Source of the DNA: Dehalococcoidia bacterium
Lineage (GTDB): Bacteria > Chloroflexota > Dehalococcoidia > UBA2979
DNA: 28,929 bases
Direction: 5' to 3'
Assembly: GCA_030745285.1 (NCBI GenBank)
Contig: JASLOV010000280.1
Span: 1-28,929 of the forward strand
Within the stretch, counting starts at the first letter, position 1. Each line of letters begins with the position of its first letter. A program made the translations under genes and the position numbers. This document shows positions 1 through 7,632 of this stretch, one piece after another. Below the pieces are notes generated by a model, which saw only the letters and a list, made by a program, of their open reading frames with translations, had not been told where the DNA came from and did not search any database.

Positions 1-202
1 GCACCAGCACGACGCGCCCCTTGTAGGGCGTGATGTAGGGGACGAGACGCTTGATCAGTTCCCAGTCGTAGATGTTGCCGAGTTCTTCATAGTCCCAGCC
101 GTCGGTGCGGCCCCCGGGGCCGCCGCTACGACGGCCGCCGCCTTCGTGCATGCTGCCTCGGCCGCCCCACCCGGCCGCACTGGTGCCACCCCACATGCTC
201 AT
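1..202 (-). CDS. ABC exporter half-transporter, second subunit (N-terminal part, truncated by window edge)
   Basis: Reading leftwards from an ATG at 202 there is an open frame of 67 codons running off the window. It begins with a Gly/Arg-rich, probably disordered head (about 33 residues) and then a segment ending in DWELIKRLVPYITPYKGR, typical of the cytoplasmic elbow before the first transmembrane helix of ABC exporter half-transporters. The ATG overlaps the TGA of the upstream ABC subunit by one base (TGATG), so the two are very probably translationally coupled. The partner's degenerate ATPase site predicts that this subunit supplies the catalytically competent residues of a heterodimer. 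The membrane and nucleotide-binding domains lie outside the window, so the call rests on the short N-terminus and context. Confidence 0.7.
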   Translation of the reverse strand, partial: MSMWGGTSAAGWGGRGSMHEGGGRRSGGPGGRTDGWDYEELGNIYDWELIKRLVPYITPYKGRVVLV

Positions 203-2019
203 CAGACCGGCTCCACCGCGGCGCGAGCCTCTTCCTGGTCGCGCAGTTCAAGGTCGTAGATCTCGCGATAGAGGCCGCCGGACTCCAGCAGCTCCAGGTG
301 CGTGCCGCGTTCCGCGACCTTGCCGTCGCGCAGGACGATGATCTGGTCCGCCTGTTGCACGGTGCGGAGGCGCTGGGCGATCACGAAGGTGGTACGACCC
401 TCCATCAGGTTGTTGAGCGCCTCCTGGATGAGGAATTCGGTACGCATGTCCACCGATGAGGTGGAGTCGTCGAAGATCAGCACCCGCGGGTTGAGCAGCA
501 GGGTGCGGGCGATCGCCACACGCTGGCGCTGGCCACCGGAGAGCGTGGTGCCGCGCTCGCCCACCCAGGTGTCGTAGCCGTCTGGCATGGAGTCGATGTA
601 GTCGTGGACGCGGGCGGCCTTCGCAGCCTCCATCACCTCGTCGTCGGTGGCGCCCGGCTGTCCGTAGCGGATGTTGTCGCCGATGGTGGCGGGAAAGAGG
701 AAGACGTCCTGCTGCACGACGCCGATCGCGGCCCGCAGGCTGTCCGTCTGCACGTCGCGGACGTCCTGCCCGTCGATCTTCAGTGAGCCCTCTGTGACGT
801 CGTAGAAGCGTGGCAGCAGGTTGACGACGGTCGACTTGCCGGAGCCGGTGGGCCCCAGCAGGGCAATCATTTCGCCCGGCGCCGCGTGAATGTTGACATC
901 GGTCAGGACCGACGCCAGGGCGTCGTATCCGAAGCTGACGTTCGCGAACTCGACCTCGCCGCGCTCGACCCGGATCGGCGGTGCGCCCGGCTTCTCCTGG
1001 ACGGACGACTCAGCGTCCAGGATCTCGAAGATGCGGGTGCCGGCTGAGTATGCGCGGGCGAACATGTTGACGATGAATCCCAGCATGCGGACGGGCATCT
1101 GCAGCAGCGTGAGGTAGACCTGGAAGGCGACCATGTCGCCGGGGGTCATGTTCCCGGCGCTGATCTCCCTCGCGCCGACCCAGAACACCAGGCCCATCGA
1201 GAGCAGCCAGAGCGAGAGCATGACTGGGTTGTTGATGCCCTGGACCAGGGTCGTCTTGAATGAGATGTCGAAGAGGTCCTGCGCCTTCGCGTCGAACTTC
1301 TCCTGCTCGTGCTCCTCGCGAGAGAACGCCTTGACCACGCGCATGCCGGTGAGGTTCTCCTGCAACACGGTCGAGATCTGACCGTGGAGGTCCTGCACCT
1401 TCGTCCACATCGGCCGCATGTAGAGCGAGATCGCTCCCGACTGGATGGCGATGACCGGCATGAAGGCAAGCGCGACGAGCGCCACGGTGACGTTGAGCCT
1501 GAACATGAGCACCGCCGCTACGCCGACCAGTGCGACGATGGAAATCAGCCGGATCACCGCCATGCCGACGAACATGCGGACGCCTTCGACGTCCTGTGTC
1601 GCGCGCGACATGATCTGGCCGATCTCGGAATTGTCGTGGTACGCGTAGGAGAGGCGCTGAAGGTGGTCGAAGATGTCGTTACGGAAGTCGAACGCGATCG
1701 CCTGTCCGATCTTCTCGCCCAGGTACTGCTGAGCGTACTGGAAGACGCCGCGCAGCACGGCCACGACGATCAACAGGGCCGCTGCGAGGCTGAGCGTGCC
1801 CATGTCACCTTCGGCGACGCTCTCGATCAGGTTGCCTTTGCCGTCCAACACCTTGCGGATGTCGAAGCCGGTGTCGACGGCGTACCTGAGAAGCTCAGGC
1901 GTGGCGACCTGCATTGCAGTCGTCGCCGCCGTGGCTGCCAGTGTGAGCAGAAGCCACCATCGGTACGGCCACCCGCGCGCGAGCAGTCGGAGGTGGACGG
2001 ACGTGTTGCGGCCGGTCAT
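202..2019 (-). CDS. ABC exporter half-transporter with degenerate ATPase site (heterodimer subunit)
   Basis: A 605-residue half-transporter with an N-terminal six-helix membrane domain (about residues 20-330) fused to an ATPase domain (about 350-590). Visible motifs are Walker A GPTGSGKST (389-397), Q-loop region VVQQDVFLF, signature LSGGQ (493-497) and Walker B VLIFDD (513-518). Two key residues deviate: the catalytic Glu after Walker B is Asp (DDSTSSVD), and the H-loop His is Gln (FVIAQRL, Q549). This Asp/Gln pair is known from the degenerate site of heterodimeric exporters such as TM287/288 and BmrCD. It therefore probably exports lipids or drugs together with the coupled downstream subunit; the substrate cannot be read from sequence. 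The ATG at 2019 is supported by a GGAAGGAG ribosome site. The length is normal for the family. Confidence 0.95.
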   Translation of the reverse strand: MTGRNTSVHLRLLARGWPYRWWLLLTLAATAATTAMQVATPELLRYAVDTGFDIRKVLDGKGNLIESVAEGDMGTLSLAAALLIVVAVLRGVFQYAQQYLGEKIGQAIAFDFRNDIFDHLQRLSYAYHDNSEIGQIMSRATQDVEGVRMFVGMAVIRLISIVALVGVAAVLMFRLNVTVALVALAFMPVIAIQSGAISLYMRPMWTKVQDLHGQISTVLQENLTGMRVVKAFSREEHEQEKFDAKAQDLFDISFKTTLVQGINNPVMLSLWLLSMGLVFWVGAREISAGNMTPGDMVAFQVYLTLLQMPVRMLGFIVNMFARAYSAGTRIFEILDAESSVQEKPGAPPIRVERGEVEFANVSFGYDALASVLTDVNIHAAPGEMIALLGPTGSGKSTVVNLLPRFYDVTEGSLKIDGQDVRDVQTDSLRAAIGVVQQDVFLFPATIGDNIRYGQPGATDDEVMEAAKAARVHDYIDSMPDGYDTWVGERGTTLSGGQRQRVAIARTLLLNPRVLIFDDSTSSVDMRTEFLIQEALNNLMEGRTTFVIAQRLRTVQQADQIIVLRDGKVAERGTHLELLESGGLYREIYDLELRDQEEARAAVEPV

Positions 2020-2327
2020 CCGGCTCCTTCCGCAGCTGTCCGAATCGAGTGCCCAATTCGGGCAGGACAGTCAGTGTATTGCGATCCTCACGTTTGGGTA
2101 AAGGATTGCGGCCGCTCACACTCGGGGACGCCGAGCGCTGTTGCGTGCAACCCAGTCCGAGCGGAGGTGATGGCGGGTCCCGCGCCGGCGAGCGTGTCCC
2201 AGCTAGCCCTGCATGCCGGCGATCAGCGTCGAGGGGTCGCGGGAGGGCGCGCCGTCCTGACCCGAGCGTGCGCGCCAGCAGCGCACGCAGTCCCGTGCGG
2301 AGAGCGTCCGGGTGCTCGCCGGTCGGC
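2020..2327. other. Region between ABC operon and small-gene operon; holds a possible frameshifted short ORF
   Basis: Besides the ABC promoter, the minus strand carries an ATG at 2335 overlapping the stop of the upstream small gene. The reading begins MSEPTGEHPDALRTGLRALL and then loses coding character. After a one-base shift it would end DPSTLIAGMQG at a TAG at 2203. This could be the last, frameshifted gene of the small operon, or chance. No terminator hairpin with a U-tract is evident. Confidence 0.25.
2073..2102 (-). promoter_or_regulatory. Sigma-70-type promoter of the ABC exporter operon
   Basis: On the minus strand a TTTACC -35 box (2102-2097) is followed after 18 bases by TACACT (2078-2073). 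Transcription would start near 2066, leaving a leader of about 47 bases that contains the GGAAGGAG ribosome site. TACACT/TATACT recurs as the -10 box of many genes in this window. Confidence 0.5.
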
Positions 2328-2696
2328 TCACTCATCGACGCCCTCTCCGTTCGCTTCTTCACTGACCGCCTGTTCGACCGCTTCTTCGTCGCTGCCTGCT
2401 TCGATCAGCGAGGCGCCGAAAGCCTCGATCACCTCGATCGCGGCGTCGCTGAGGTGCTCGGCCTGTGTCGGGGAGAGGCGGCGCTGAGCGAGCAGCGCCT
2501 GTACCAGCAGTCGCAGGCCGGCGTGCAGCAGCTTTGTGTCGTCTGGCCGGTTGCGCAGCCCCTCGCGCAACCGCAGGCGCAGCTGCGCGATCTCCTGGTC
2601 GAGGCCATCGACGTGTAGCGCGCGCTCGAACTGCGGGCGATCGAGCTCGTCCAGTACCGGCTCGCAGAACGCCTCCGTGGCGGAAGCGGCGGTCAC
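2328..2696 (-). CDS. Small conserved-looking helical protein of unknown function
   Basis: A 122-residue, highly charged and leucine-rich protein without signal peptide or membrane segment. Residues about 30-95 read as three amphipathic helices (LDQEIAQLRLRLREGL, LLHAGLRLLVQALL, AEHLSDAAIEVIEAFGASL), followed by a very acidic tail. I do not recognise a named family. The start is a GTG at 2696 whose first bases overlap the TGA of the upstream small gene (GTGA), which argues for translational coupling and for this start. Smooth codon usage and the overlap support a real gene. It is the third gene of the small-protein operon that begins near 3149. Confidence 0.65.
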   Translation of the reverse strand: MTAASATEAFCEPVLDELDRPQFERALHVDGLDQEIAQLRLRLREGLRNRPDDTKLLHAGLRLLVQALLAQRRLSPTQAEHLSDAAIEVIEAFGASLIEAGSDEEAVEQAVSEEANGEGVDE

Positions 2697-2871
2697 TTCG
2701 CTTCCTCGGCCGTCATCAGCGCCACCAGTTCTTCGCGGACCGCCGCCGCGCCCGCGCCCGAGACGCCGCGGCGCCGTCGAGCCGTTCGAGCGTGCCGGCG
2801 ATCGCGAGCAGCAGGCGCAGTGCCGCGAGTTCGTAGTGACCGCGTTCGACGGCGGTGGCGAAGCTGGTCAT
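2693..2871 (-). pseudogene. Small unknown gene with an apparent one-base frameshift
   Basis: The ATG at 2871 overlaps the stop of the preceding membrane-protein gene (ATGA). The frame reads MTSFATAVERGHYELAALRL, then LLAIAGTLERLDGA, a plausible helical start. Continuing in that frame gives Arg-rich nonsense to a TGA at 2716. One frame over, the sequence reads GVSGAGAAAVREELVALM and TAEEAK, ending in a TGA at 2693 that overlaps the GTG of the next gene. Both ends are thus fixed by 4-base couplings, but the 179-base distance is not a multiple of three. A single missing base in the GC run near 2755-2775 would give an intact protein of about 59 residues. Assembly error and true mutation are both possible. 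The function is unknown. Confidence 0.55.
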
Positions 2872-3149
2872 CGGCCGGCCCCCGCCAGGACCAGGGAGAA
2901 GGCGGCGACGTTGCCGGCCAGCAACGGCAACCGCAGCGCAGCCGCCAGCACGCCGCCGTCGGAGAGATGGGCCGCCGCGATGTTGAGGGCGGTGCCCAGG
3001 AAGAGCGTCGCCAGCGCCAGAGCCGCCACCCGCCGCTTAACGCACGCGCCGGGCCGAAGCGAACGTCCGGAGAAGTAGACGGCGTTGGCCGCGCCGCTGC
3101 CCGCGGTGGCCAGTTCCTCGACGACGGCAATCTGGTCCCATGCGGCCAC
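2868..3149 (-). CDS. Small two-helix membrane protein, unknown function
   Basis: A protein of about 93 residues with a soluble N-terminal segment (AAWDQIAVVEELATAG) and two hydrophobic stretches, roughly residues 40-60 and 67-90, consistent with a hairpin membrane protein. I chose the GTG at 3149 because GAGGGG lies five bases upstream; an in-frame GTG at 3155 is possible but sits on top of that ribosome site. It is the first gene of a minus-strand operon, and its TGA overlaps the ATG of the next gene (ATGA). A LexA-like palindrome lies about 50 bases upstream. I do not recognise the family. Confidence 0.6.
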   Translation of the reverse strand: MAAWDQIAVVEELATAGSGAANAVYFSGRSLRPGACVKRRVAALALATLFLGTALNIAAAHLSDGGVLAAALRLPLLAGNVAAFSLVLAGAGR

Positions 3150-3200
3150 CGGCACCCCTCACGTATTCGCTACGTCGCTCAGGTCGAAAGTGACGGCAGT

Positions 3201-3218
3201 ATAGAACAGATGTTCTAT
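3201..3218. promoter_or_regulatory. LexA/SOS-box-like palindrome upstream of the small-gene operon
   Basis: ATAGAACA-GA-TGTTCTAT is an 18-base inverted repeat with perfect 8-base arms around a 2-base centre. Its core, GAACAGATGTTC, fits the GAAC-N4-GTTC consensus known for LexA in Bacillus and Actinobacteria. It lies about 52 bases before the first start codon of the minus-strand small-gene operon, a suitable operator position. No strong gene starts on the plus side. That LexA binds here is inference. Confidence 0.45.
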
Positions 3219-3292
3219 CCGTCAAAGAGCCTGACGGCGCTCGCTCGAATACGCCGTCGACGGAGGCGGTTGTCTAGGTGATCAGCAGTGGG

Positions 3293-3877
3293 CTAACTGC
3301 GGCCTCGACCGATGAGCGCGTCGCGGCTCTGCTCGGCCATCGGGTGCGGCAGCCGGCCGGCTGCCGCACCGCGCTCGAGGTTGAGATCGAGGTATCGCAG
3401 CGCCGCCTGCCGCGGCGAAGTGCGGGCCGTCGTCGCCACATCCTGCAACGCCGGCCAGCGCTCCACCTTCCAGGGCTCGACCTTGTCTGCCAGGAAGAAG
3501 AGCCACGCCGCCGTGTCGAAGTCGGGGTGGCCGCTGGTGTGCCAGCGGACGGCGTGCAGCACCCAGCCGTCGCGGACGTCGAAGCGCTCGCACAGCTCGG
3601 CCGCGCCGACCACGCCGTGCAGCAGCAGCGGCGTCGCGCGCTCCACCGGGTCGATCTTGATGCCGCGCGCCTCGGCCCGGGCGAGCAGGTCGGCCGGCTC
3701 CGCCGCTCGCAGCAGGTCGTGTCCGGCGGCGGCCAGCAGCATCCGCTGACGCGCGCCGTCCCCGACGCCGTGGAGCTGCGCGAGCTCGTCTGCCAGCGCG
3801 ATGACGCCGTCGACGTGGGCACGCAGCCCCTCCGGCAGCTCCGGCGCGATCAGGCGGCGCAGCTCCTGGTGATCCAC
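3293..3877 (-). CDS. HD-domain phosphohydrolase, YqeK-like
   Basis: A 194-residue protein with the HD-superfamily metal ligands in order: H21, the H53-D54 pair in AAAGHDLLR, H87 in LLLHGVVGA, H113 in AVRWHTSGH, and D131 in FFLADKVEP. The spacing and the LLLHG and RWHT...LADK.EP signatures resemble YqeK, which in known members hydrolyses symmetric diadenosine tetraphosphate. In many bacteria yqeK sits beside nadD and rsfS; here rsfS is 22 kb away, so the identity is a homology-style inference. The start is a GTG at 3877 with GGAAGG about 12 bases upstream. It precedes the LexA-like region and appears monocistronic. Confidence 0.75.
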   Translation of the reverse strand: MDHQELRRLIAPELPEGLRAHVDGVIALADELAQLHGVGDGARQRMLLAAAGHDLLRAAEPADLLARAEARGIKIDPVERATPLLLHGVVGAAELCERFDVRDGWVLHAVRWHTSGHPDFDTAAWLFFLADKVEPWKVERWPALQDVATTARTSPRQAALRYLDLNLERGAAAGRLPHPMAEQSRDALIGRGRS

Positions 3878-4233
3878 AGGCGGGTCTCGCCTTCCGTCAG
3901 CTCACTGAGGAGTCGCTGAGGAGCGGTCCCAGTGCGGCCCCGCCCGCCGTAGGGAGTCTACCGATGTATGGCGTTCGCAGGCTCGCCGTACGGTTCCGTT
4001 CGAGACTAGCCGTTCGACGGAGCGACTCGGTCACTACAAGAAGCTGCGCGGGAGGACGACGATGGACGGCCGCCTGGAGTCCGCGACACCGGGGACGCGA
4101 GTAACGCGGCGCGTGCTTCCGCGTCTCCCTCGTCGCCGCGTGGGCTGGCCCGCTGCGACGCGGGCGCCGGCTGCGAGGGCCCCGCGAGCCGGATGACGAC
4201 AGGTAACTACCGCGTAGCCTCGGGCGGCCGCCA
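3878..4233. other. 356-base intergenic region, no convincing gene
   Basis: On the minus strand TAGACT near 3956 could be a -10 box for the HD hydrolase. On the plus strand a 44-codon Arg/Pro-rich frame (4062-4196) follows GGGAGGA, but its composition is that of random GC-rich DNA. I see no RNA gene or clear hairpin terminator. Confidence 0.4.
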
Positions 4234-5095
4234 TCAGACGGTGGCGATGCGCTCGCGCCGTGGCAGTTCGATCAGCCCGTCGCCGCGCCCGAAACGCTCG
4301 ACCAGCCCGTCCCGCAGGAGCTGCTCGCCGGGGGAGCCGCCCGCCACCAGGTAGCGGCTGCGTTCGCTCGCCACCACGTCATCGACCGGTTGGGGACCGC
4401 CGCCGACGGGACTGTCGACGTGACGCACCTCCACCTGCCTGCCCCGCGCGGCCAGGATCGACAGCAGGTCGTAGACCCCCGGCCCGGAGGCATGGGGCTC
4501 CCCGTGCAGCGTCTCCCACAGTCCGAGGTCTAGCGGTGTCTGGCCGCGGTGGCGGACGGCGACGATCACGCACAGCCGGCGCGCGGTCGCCTCCATGGCG
4601 TCAATGAACGCCCCGATCTCACGCGTGAAGTAGACAACGTGAACCGAGAGCGCCACGTCGACCGGGTCCGCCCGCCCCCTCATCAGGCGCCTGAACCGGT
4701 GGCCAGCCCATCGGCGGCAGCACGGTGATGTTGTCGCGCCCCGACTCGGCGACTGACTCCGCCGCTGAACGCCGCAGCCGCTTCGTCATTCCCGCCGAGG
4801 GGTCGACGGCGCGCACTTCGCGGACGTGGAGCGCCAGATCGACTGCGACGCGCCCGGCGCCGGCGCCGATGTCCAGCCAGACGTCGTCGGGCGAGGCAAG
4901 CTCCGCGAGCACCGCACCCGCCTCGTTCGCGAAGGCGCCCGGGGCGTAGTCCTCGGCCCGGGCGCACCAGCGGTCGTCCGGCTCAGGCTCAAGCGTCAGC
5001 CGCGAGCGCTGCTCGGCGCTGGCATCGAAGAGGTCGCGCCATGCCGCGTAGAGGGCGTCGGGCGGTGCTCGCAGGGCGTTGCCGGTGTCGGCCAT
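4234..5095 (-). pseudogene. Class I SAM-dependent methyltransferase, split by a frameshift
   Basis: Two overlapping frames make one methyltransferase. The first (5095 to about 4680) carries motif I, VWLDIGAGAGRV (residues 72-83), and the acidic motif II residue in VRAVDPS (D98), then reaches NITVLPPMGWPP. The second frame continues exactly where the fold expects, with ADPVDVALSVHVVYFTREIG (the motif IV region), then CVIVAVRHRG and the C-terminal strands to a stop at 4234. The switch falls in the G-run on the minus strand near 4674-4683, where removing one base restores a protein of about 285 residues. The ATG at 5095 lies about 58 bases after the htpX stop, so it is probably co-transcribed with htpX. 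The substrate is unknown. Real inactivation or an indel error is possible; the intact flanking code favours the error. Confidence 0.7.
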
Positions 5096-5152
5096 GGCGC
5101 TCTCGCTTCCGGCTGCGGCGACGCCGCGCCCGGCTCCCCGGAGGGAAGTGCC

Positions 5153-5995
5153 CTAGCCTAGGAACTGGTCGGGGCGCATCTCCCGCAGCCGCCTCACACG
5201 CTCCTCGATCGGCGGATGGGTGCTGAAGAGCCCGGCCATGCCGCCCCCCAGACCGCCGCGCAGCGGGTTGACGATGTAGAGATGCGCCGTCGACTGGGCG
5301 ACCTCGACGGGCGTGCGCTGCGCGCCCATCTCCAGCTTCGCCAGCGCGGAGGCGAGCCCCTCCGGGTCCTGCACGTAGCGGGCGCCGTCGCGGTCCGCCT
5401 GGTACTCGCGAGCGCGGCTGATCGCCATCTGGATCACCGCCGCGGCGATCGGGGCGACGATCACCGCCAGCAGCCCGAACATGCCGCCGCCGCGCCGGCC
5501 GCCGCCGAAGAAGAGCCCGAACCAGCCGATCATCGAGATCGCACTGGCGATCGTCGCCGCGATCGACGACGTCAGGATGTCGCGGTTGGCGACGTGTGCC
5601 AGCTCGTGCCCCAGCACCCCTCGCAGCTCGCGCTCGCTCAGCAGCGTGCGGATGCCGCTGGTGACGGCCACGGCGGCGTGCTTCGGGCTGCGCCCGGTCG
5701 CGAAGGCGTTGGGCTGAGGCGAGTCAATGACGAAGACCCGCGGCATCGGCATCTGCGCCCGCCGCGCGACGTGTTCGACGATCGCGAAGAGCTGCGGGTC
5801 CTGGTCACGCTCGATCTGCTGAGCCTTCGACATCTTCAGCACGAGGTCCGCGGAGAACCAGAACGAGCCGACGTTCATCACCACGGCCAGCCCCGCAAAC
5901 ATCACGACCCCGGTCGTCCCCATCAGCACGCCGCCGACCGCGATCAGCAACCCGCTGATGGCGGCCAGCAGCACGGCGGTCTTGAGGTTGTTCAT
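5153..5995 (-). CDS. htpX: HtpX-family membrane zinc metalloprotease (M48)
   Basis: A 280-residue integral membrane protease. Two N-terminal hydrophobic helices (about 6-24 and 28-50) are followed by the peptidase core with the zinc motif HELAH (H130, E131, H134) and the third ligand E197 in RAREYQAD. Two further membrane segments lie at about 140-165 and 172-192, with a Gly-rich loop (GGGRRGGG) between them, and the usual FSTHPPIEERV motif is near the end. HtpX degrades misfolded membrane proteins in the cytoplasmic membrane. The start at 5995 is supported by GGAGTGAC and by the standard N-terminus MNNLKTAVLL. A frame upstream of this ATG is open but encodes only a shadow of the acyl-CoA dehydrogenase. 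A TAAGAT element near 6035 may be its -10 box. Confidence 0.95.
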   Translation of the reverse strand: MNNLKTAVLLAAISGLLIAVGGVLMGTTGVVMFAGLAVVMNVGSFWFSADLVLKMSKAQQIERDQDPQLFAIVEHVARRAQMPMPRVFVIDSPQPNAFATGRSPKHAAVAVTSGIRTLLSERELRGVLGHELAHVANRDILTSSIAATIASAISMIGWFGLFFGGGRRGGGMFGLLAVIVAPIAAAVIQMAISRAREYQADRDGARYVQDPEGLASALAKLEMGAQRTPVEVAQSTAHLYIVNPLRGGLGGGMAGLFSTHPPIEERVRRLREMRPDQFLG

Positions 5996-6075
5996 GGCGT
6001 CACTCCGCGCTCGGTGGTGGTCCGGGATCGATCTTATCAAGCGGCGATCCCGGGGAGAGCGAGTGGAGCGCAGAC

Positions 6076-6110
6076 ACAAGAGAGGCCGCCCATCGGGCGG
6101 CCTCTCTTGT
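6076..6110 (-). terminator. Rho-independent terminator of the acyl-CoA dehydrogenase gene
   Basis: A perfect 16-base stem (6076-6091 with 6095-6110) around a 3-base loop, 22 bases beyond the stop at 6133. The minus-strand transcript leaves the stem through CTCTCTTGTGTCT, a modest U-rich tail. It separates the dehydrogenase from htpX. Confidence 0.85.
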
Positions 6111-6132
6111 TGGGCTGTTGCGGGTGGCCGGG

Positions 6133-7242
6133 CTAGATGCCCATCTGCTGCGCCACCAGCTCGCGGTGATGGTCGGCGTCGCCGAAGGCCAGCTCCGCAC
6201 GCTTCTGGCGACGGAAGTACAGCTGGATCTTGTAGTCCTTCGTGAAGCCGATGCCGCCGTGGATCTGCTGGCCGTGCGCGACGACGCGGCGCGTCGCCTC
6301 GGAGCACCAGGCCTTGGCCATGTTGACGTCGATCTGGGCGTCGTCCTGGCCGCTGTTCACGGACCAGGCCGCCTTGTACATGATGAAGCGCGAGCCGTCG
6401 ACGTCCGTCACCATGTCCGCGCACTTGTGCTGAATCGCCTGGAACGACCCGATCGGGCGGCCGAACTGCACGCGCTCCTTGGCGTAGTCGACGGAAATCT
6501 CGAAGTCCATCTGCGAGAGCCCCACCAGGTAGGCGCATTCGCCGACGGTGTAGCGCTGCAGCACTGGGCCCAGCGCGTCCCAGCCGCCGCCGTCCGCGCC
6601 CAGCAGCTGGCCGGTCGCGCCGTTGAGCTTGACCTCGCACTGTTTGTCGCGAGCGATGGTGACCAGCTGCGTCACCTCGACGCCGGCCTGGTCGGTCGGG
6701 ACGATACCCAGCGTGACGCCGGCCGAGCTGCGCCCGGCGACGACGATGTAGTCGGCGACGTTCGCGTCGGGGACGAAGAGCTTCGTGCCGTTGAAGGTGA
6801 CCTCGTCGCCGGAGACGGAGGCCTCGCACTGTATGCCTTCCTCGTCGAACCGGGCCGAAGGCTCGGTGAGAGCGAGCGTGAAGATCAGGTCGCCGGAAGC
6901 GATACGGGGCAGGAACTCGGCCTTCTGGTCGTCCGAGCCGGCCTCGATCAGCGGCACCGCGCCGCCGAGTACGGTCGACATGTACGGACCGGGCACCAGC
7001 GCGCGGCCGAACTCTTCGAGCAGCACGCAGAGGTCAAGGAAGTCGAAGCCGGCGCCGCCGTGCTCCTCCGGAATGAGGAGGCCCTGCCAGCCCTGCTCGG
7101 CCATCTTGCCCCACAGCTCGGGGGAGTAGCCCTGGTCGTCCTCTTCCATCTCGCGCACGAGCGTCTCGGGACACTCGTTCTCGAGGAAGTCGCGGGCGGC
7201 ATCCTTGAGCAGTTCTTGCTGCTCGTTCAGGCCCAGGTCCAT
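6133..7242 (-). CDS. Acyl-CoA dehydrogenase, short FadE-type subunit
   Basis: A 369-residue flavoprotein of the acyl-CoA dehydrogenase family. Order: N-terminal helical domain (LGLNEQQELLKDAARDFL at 3-20), the IPEEHGGAGF loop (57-66), a middle beta domain with TLALTEPSARFD (122-133), and a C-terminal helical domain with ERVQFGRPIGSFQAIQH (256-272) and QIHGGIGFT (326-334). The C-terminus lacks the Glu-bearing GSSEIQRN-type segment seen in the dehydrogenase at 10022. This resembles the smaller partner of heteromeric FadE enzymes, such as FadE28/29 of steroid catabolism, and suggests the two may pair. The ATG at 7242 has AGAGGAG upstream; an open frame extends 30 codons further but looks non-coding. 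Role: alpha,beta-dehydrogenation of an acyl-CoA, substrate unknown. Confidence 0.92.
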   Translation of the reverse strand: MDLGLNEQQELLKDAARDFLENECPETLVREMEEDDQGYSPELWGKMAEQGWQGLLIPEEHGGAGFDFLDLCVLLEEFGRALVPGPYMSTVLGGAVPLIEAGSDDQKAEFLPRIASGDLIFTLALTEPSARFDEEGIQCEASVSGDEVTFNGTKLFVPDANVADYIVVAGRSSAGVTLGIVPTDQAGVEVTQLVTIARDKQCEVKLNGATGQLLGADGGGWDALGPVLQRYTVGECAYLVGLSQMDFEISVDYAKERVQFGRPIGSFQAIQHKCADMVTDVDGSRFIMYKAAWSVNSGQDDAQIDVNMAKAWCSEATRRVVAHGQQIHGGIGFTKDYKIQLYFRRQKRAELAFGDADHHRELVAQQMGI

Positions 7243-7632
7243 GTCGGCTCCTCTCGCCAGACGGCCTCGCACAGTGCGTGGGTCGCCGTCGGTTCCTGCA
7301 ATCGTGCGGCGGGTTGTGCTCCTGGCGAGCACGGGTCAATCCGAGCCGCCGCCGCTCGGCCGAGGAATTATCGATGCGGCCGCATCCGAGGGTCAAGGGC
7401 CATTGAACCTGTGACCGTCGCGGCAGCCCGCCGCGGGATCGCTCGCTATACTCCCGGCACCATGCGCTCCTGATCCTCGATCCCCTCAATCAGCCGCCGT
7501 CGCTGATCCGCGGCCCCCCGCGCGACAGCCGCAGGGCACACCGGCGCGACGCAGTTCCGTGACCGCAGCCGGGCGGGTCCGTCCAGTGTGGCTCAGCAGC
7601 CGGCCAGACGATGCACGACGAGGATGGTCAAC
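7243..7632. other. Divergent intergenic region of 390 bases
   Basis: It holds the leftward promoter at 7367-7396. A rightward TATACT (7447-7452) is followed by a three-codon mini-ORF (ATG at 7462, TGA at 7471) before the methyltransferase start. The rest is GC-rich with no gene I can support. The mini-ORF could be chance. Confidence 0.4.
7367..7396 (-). promoter_or_regulatory. Sigma-70-type promoter of the acyl-CoA dehydrogenase gene
   Basis: Minus-strand TTGACC (7396-7391), 18 bases, GATAAT (7372-7367): the best match to the sigma-70 consensus in the window. Transcription would start near 7360, about 118 bases before the ATG at 7242. Confidence 0.6.

Noticed and set aside
1309..2487. 392-codon open frame on the plus strand opposite the ABC exporter
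   Set aside because: Antisense shadow of a clear ABC transporter; His/Arg/Asp-rich composition with no domain logic.
2328..2696. Gas vesicle protein K
   Set aside because: Superficial helical Leu/Arg resemblance only; conserved GvpK motifs are absent and no other gvp genes are present.
4062..4196. 44-codon plus-strand ORF after GGGAGGA
   Set aside because: Composition (Arg, Pro, Ala) is that of random GC-rich DNA, and no neighbour supports it.
5996..6829. N-terminal extension of the HtpX frame by 278 codons
   Set aside because: Arg-rich, overlaps the real dehydrogenase gene and crosses its terminator; the ATG at 5995 gives the canonical HtpX start.
6118..7473. 451-codon plus-strand frame opposite the acyl-CoA dehydrogenase
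   Set aside because: Antisense shadow typical of high-GC DNA; the minus-strand gene has all family motifs and a good ribosome site.
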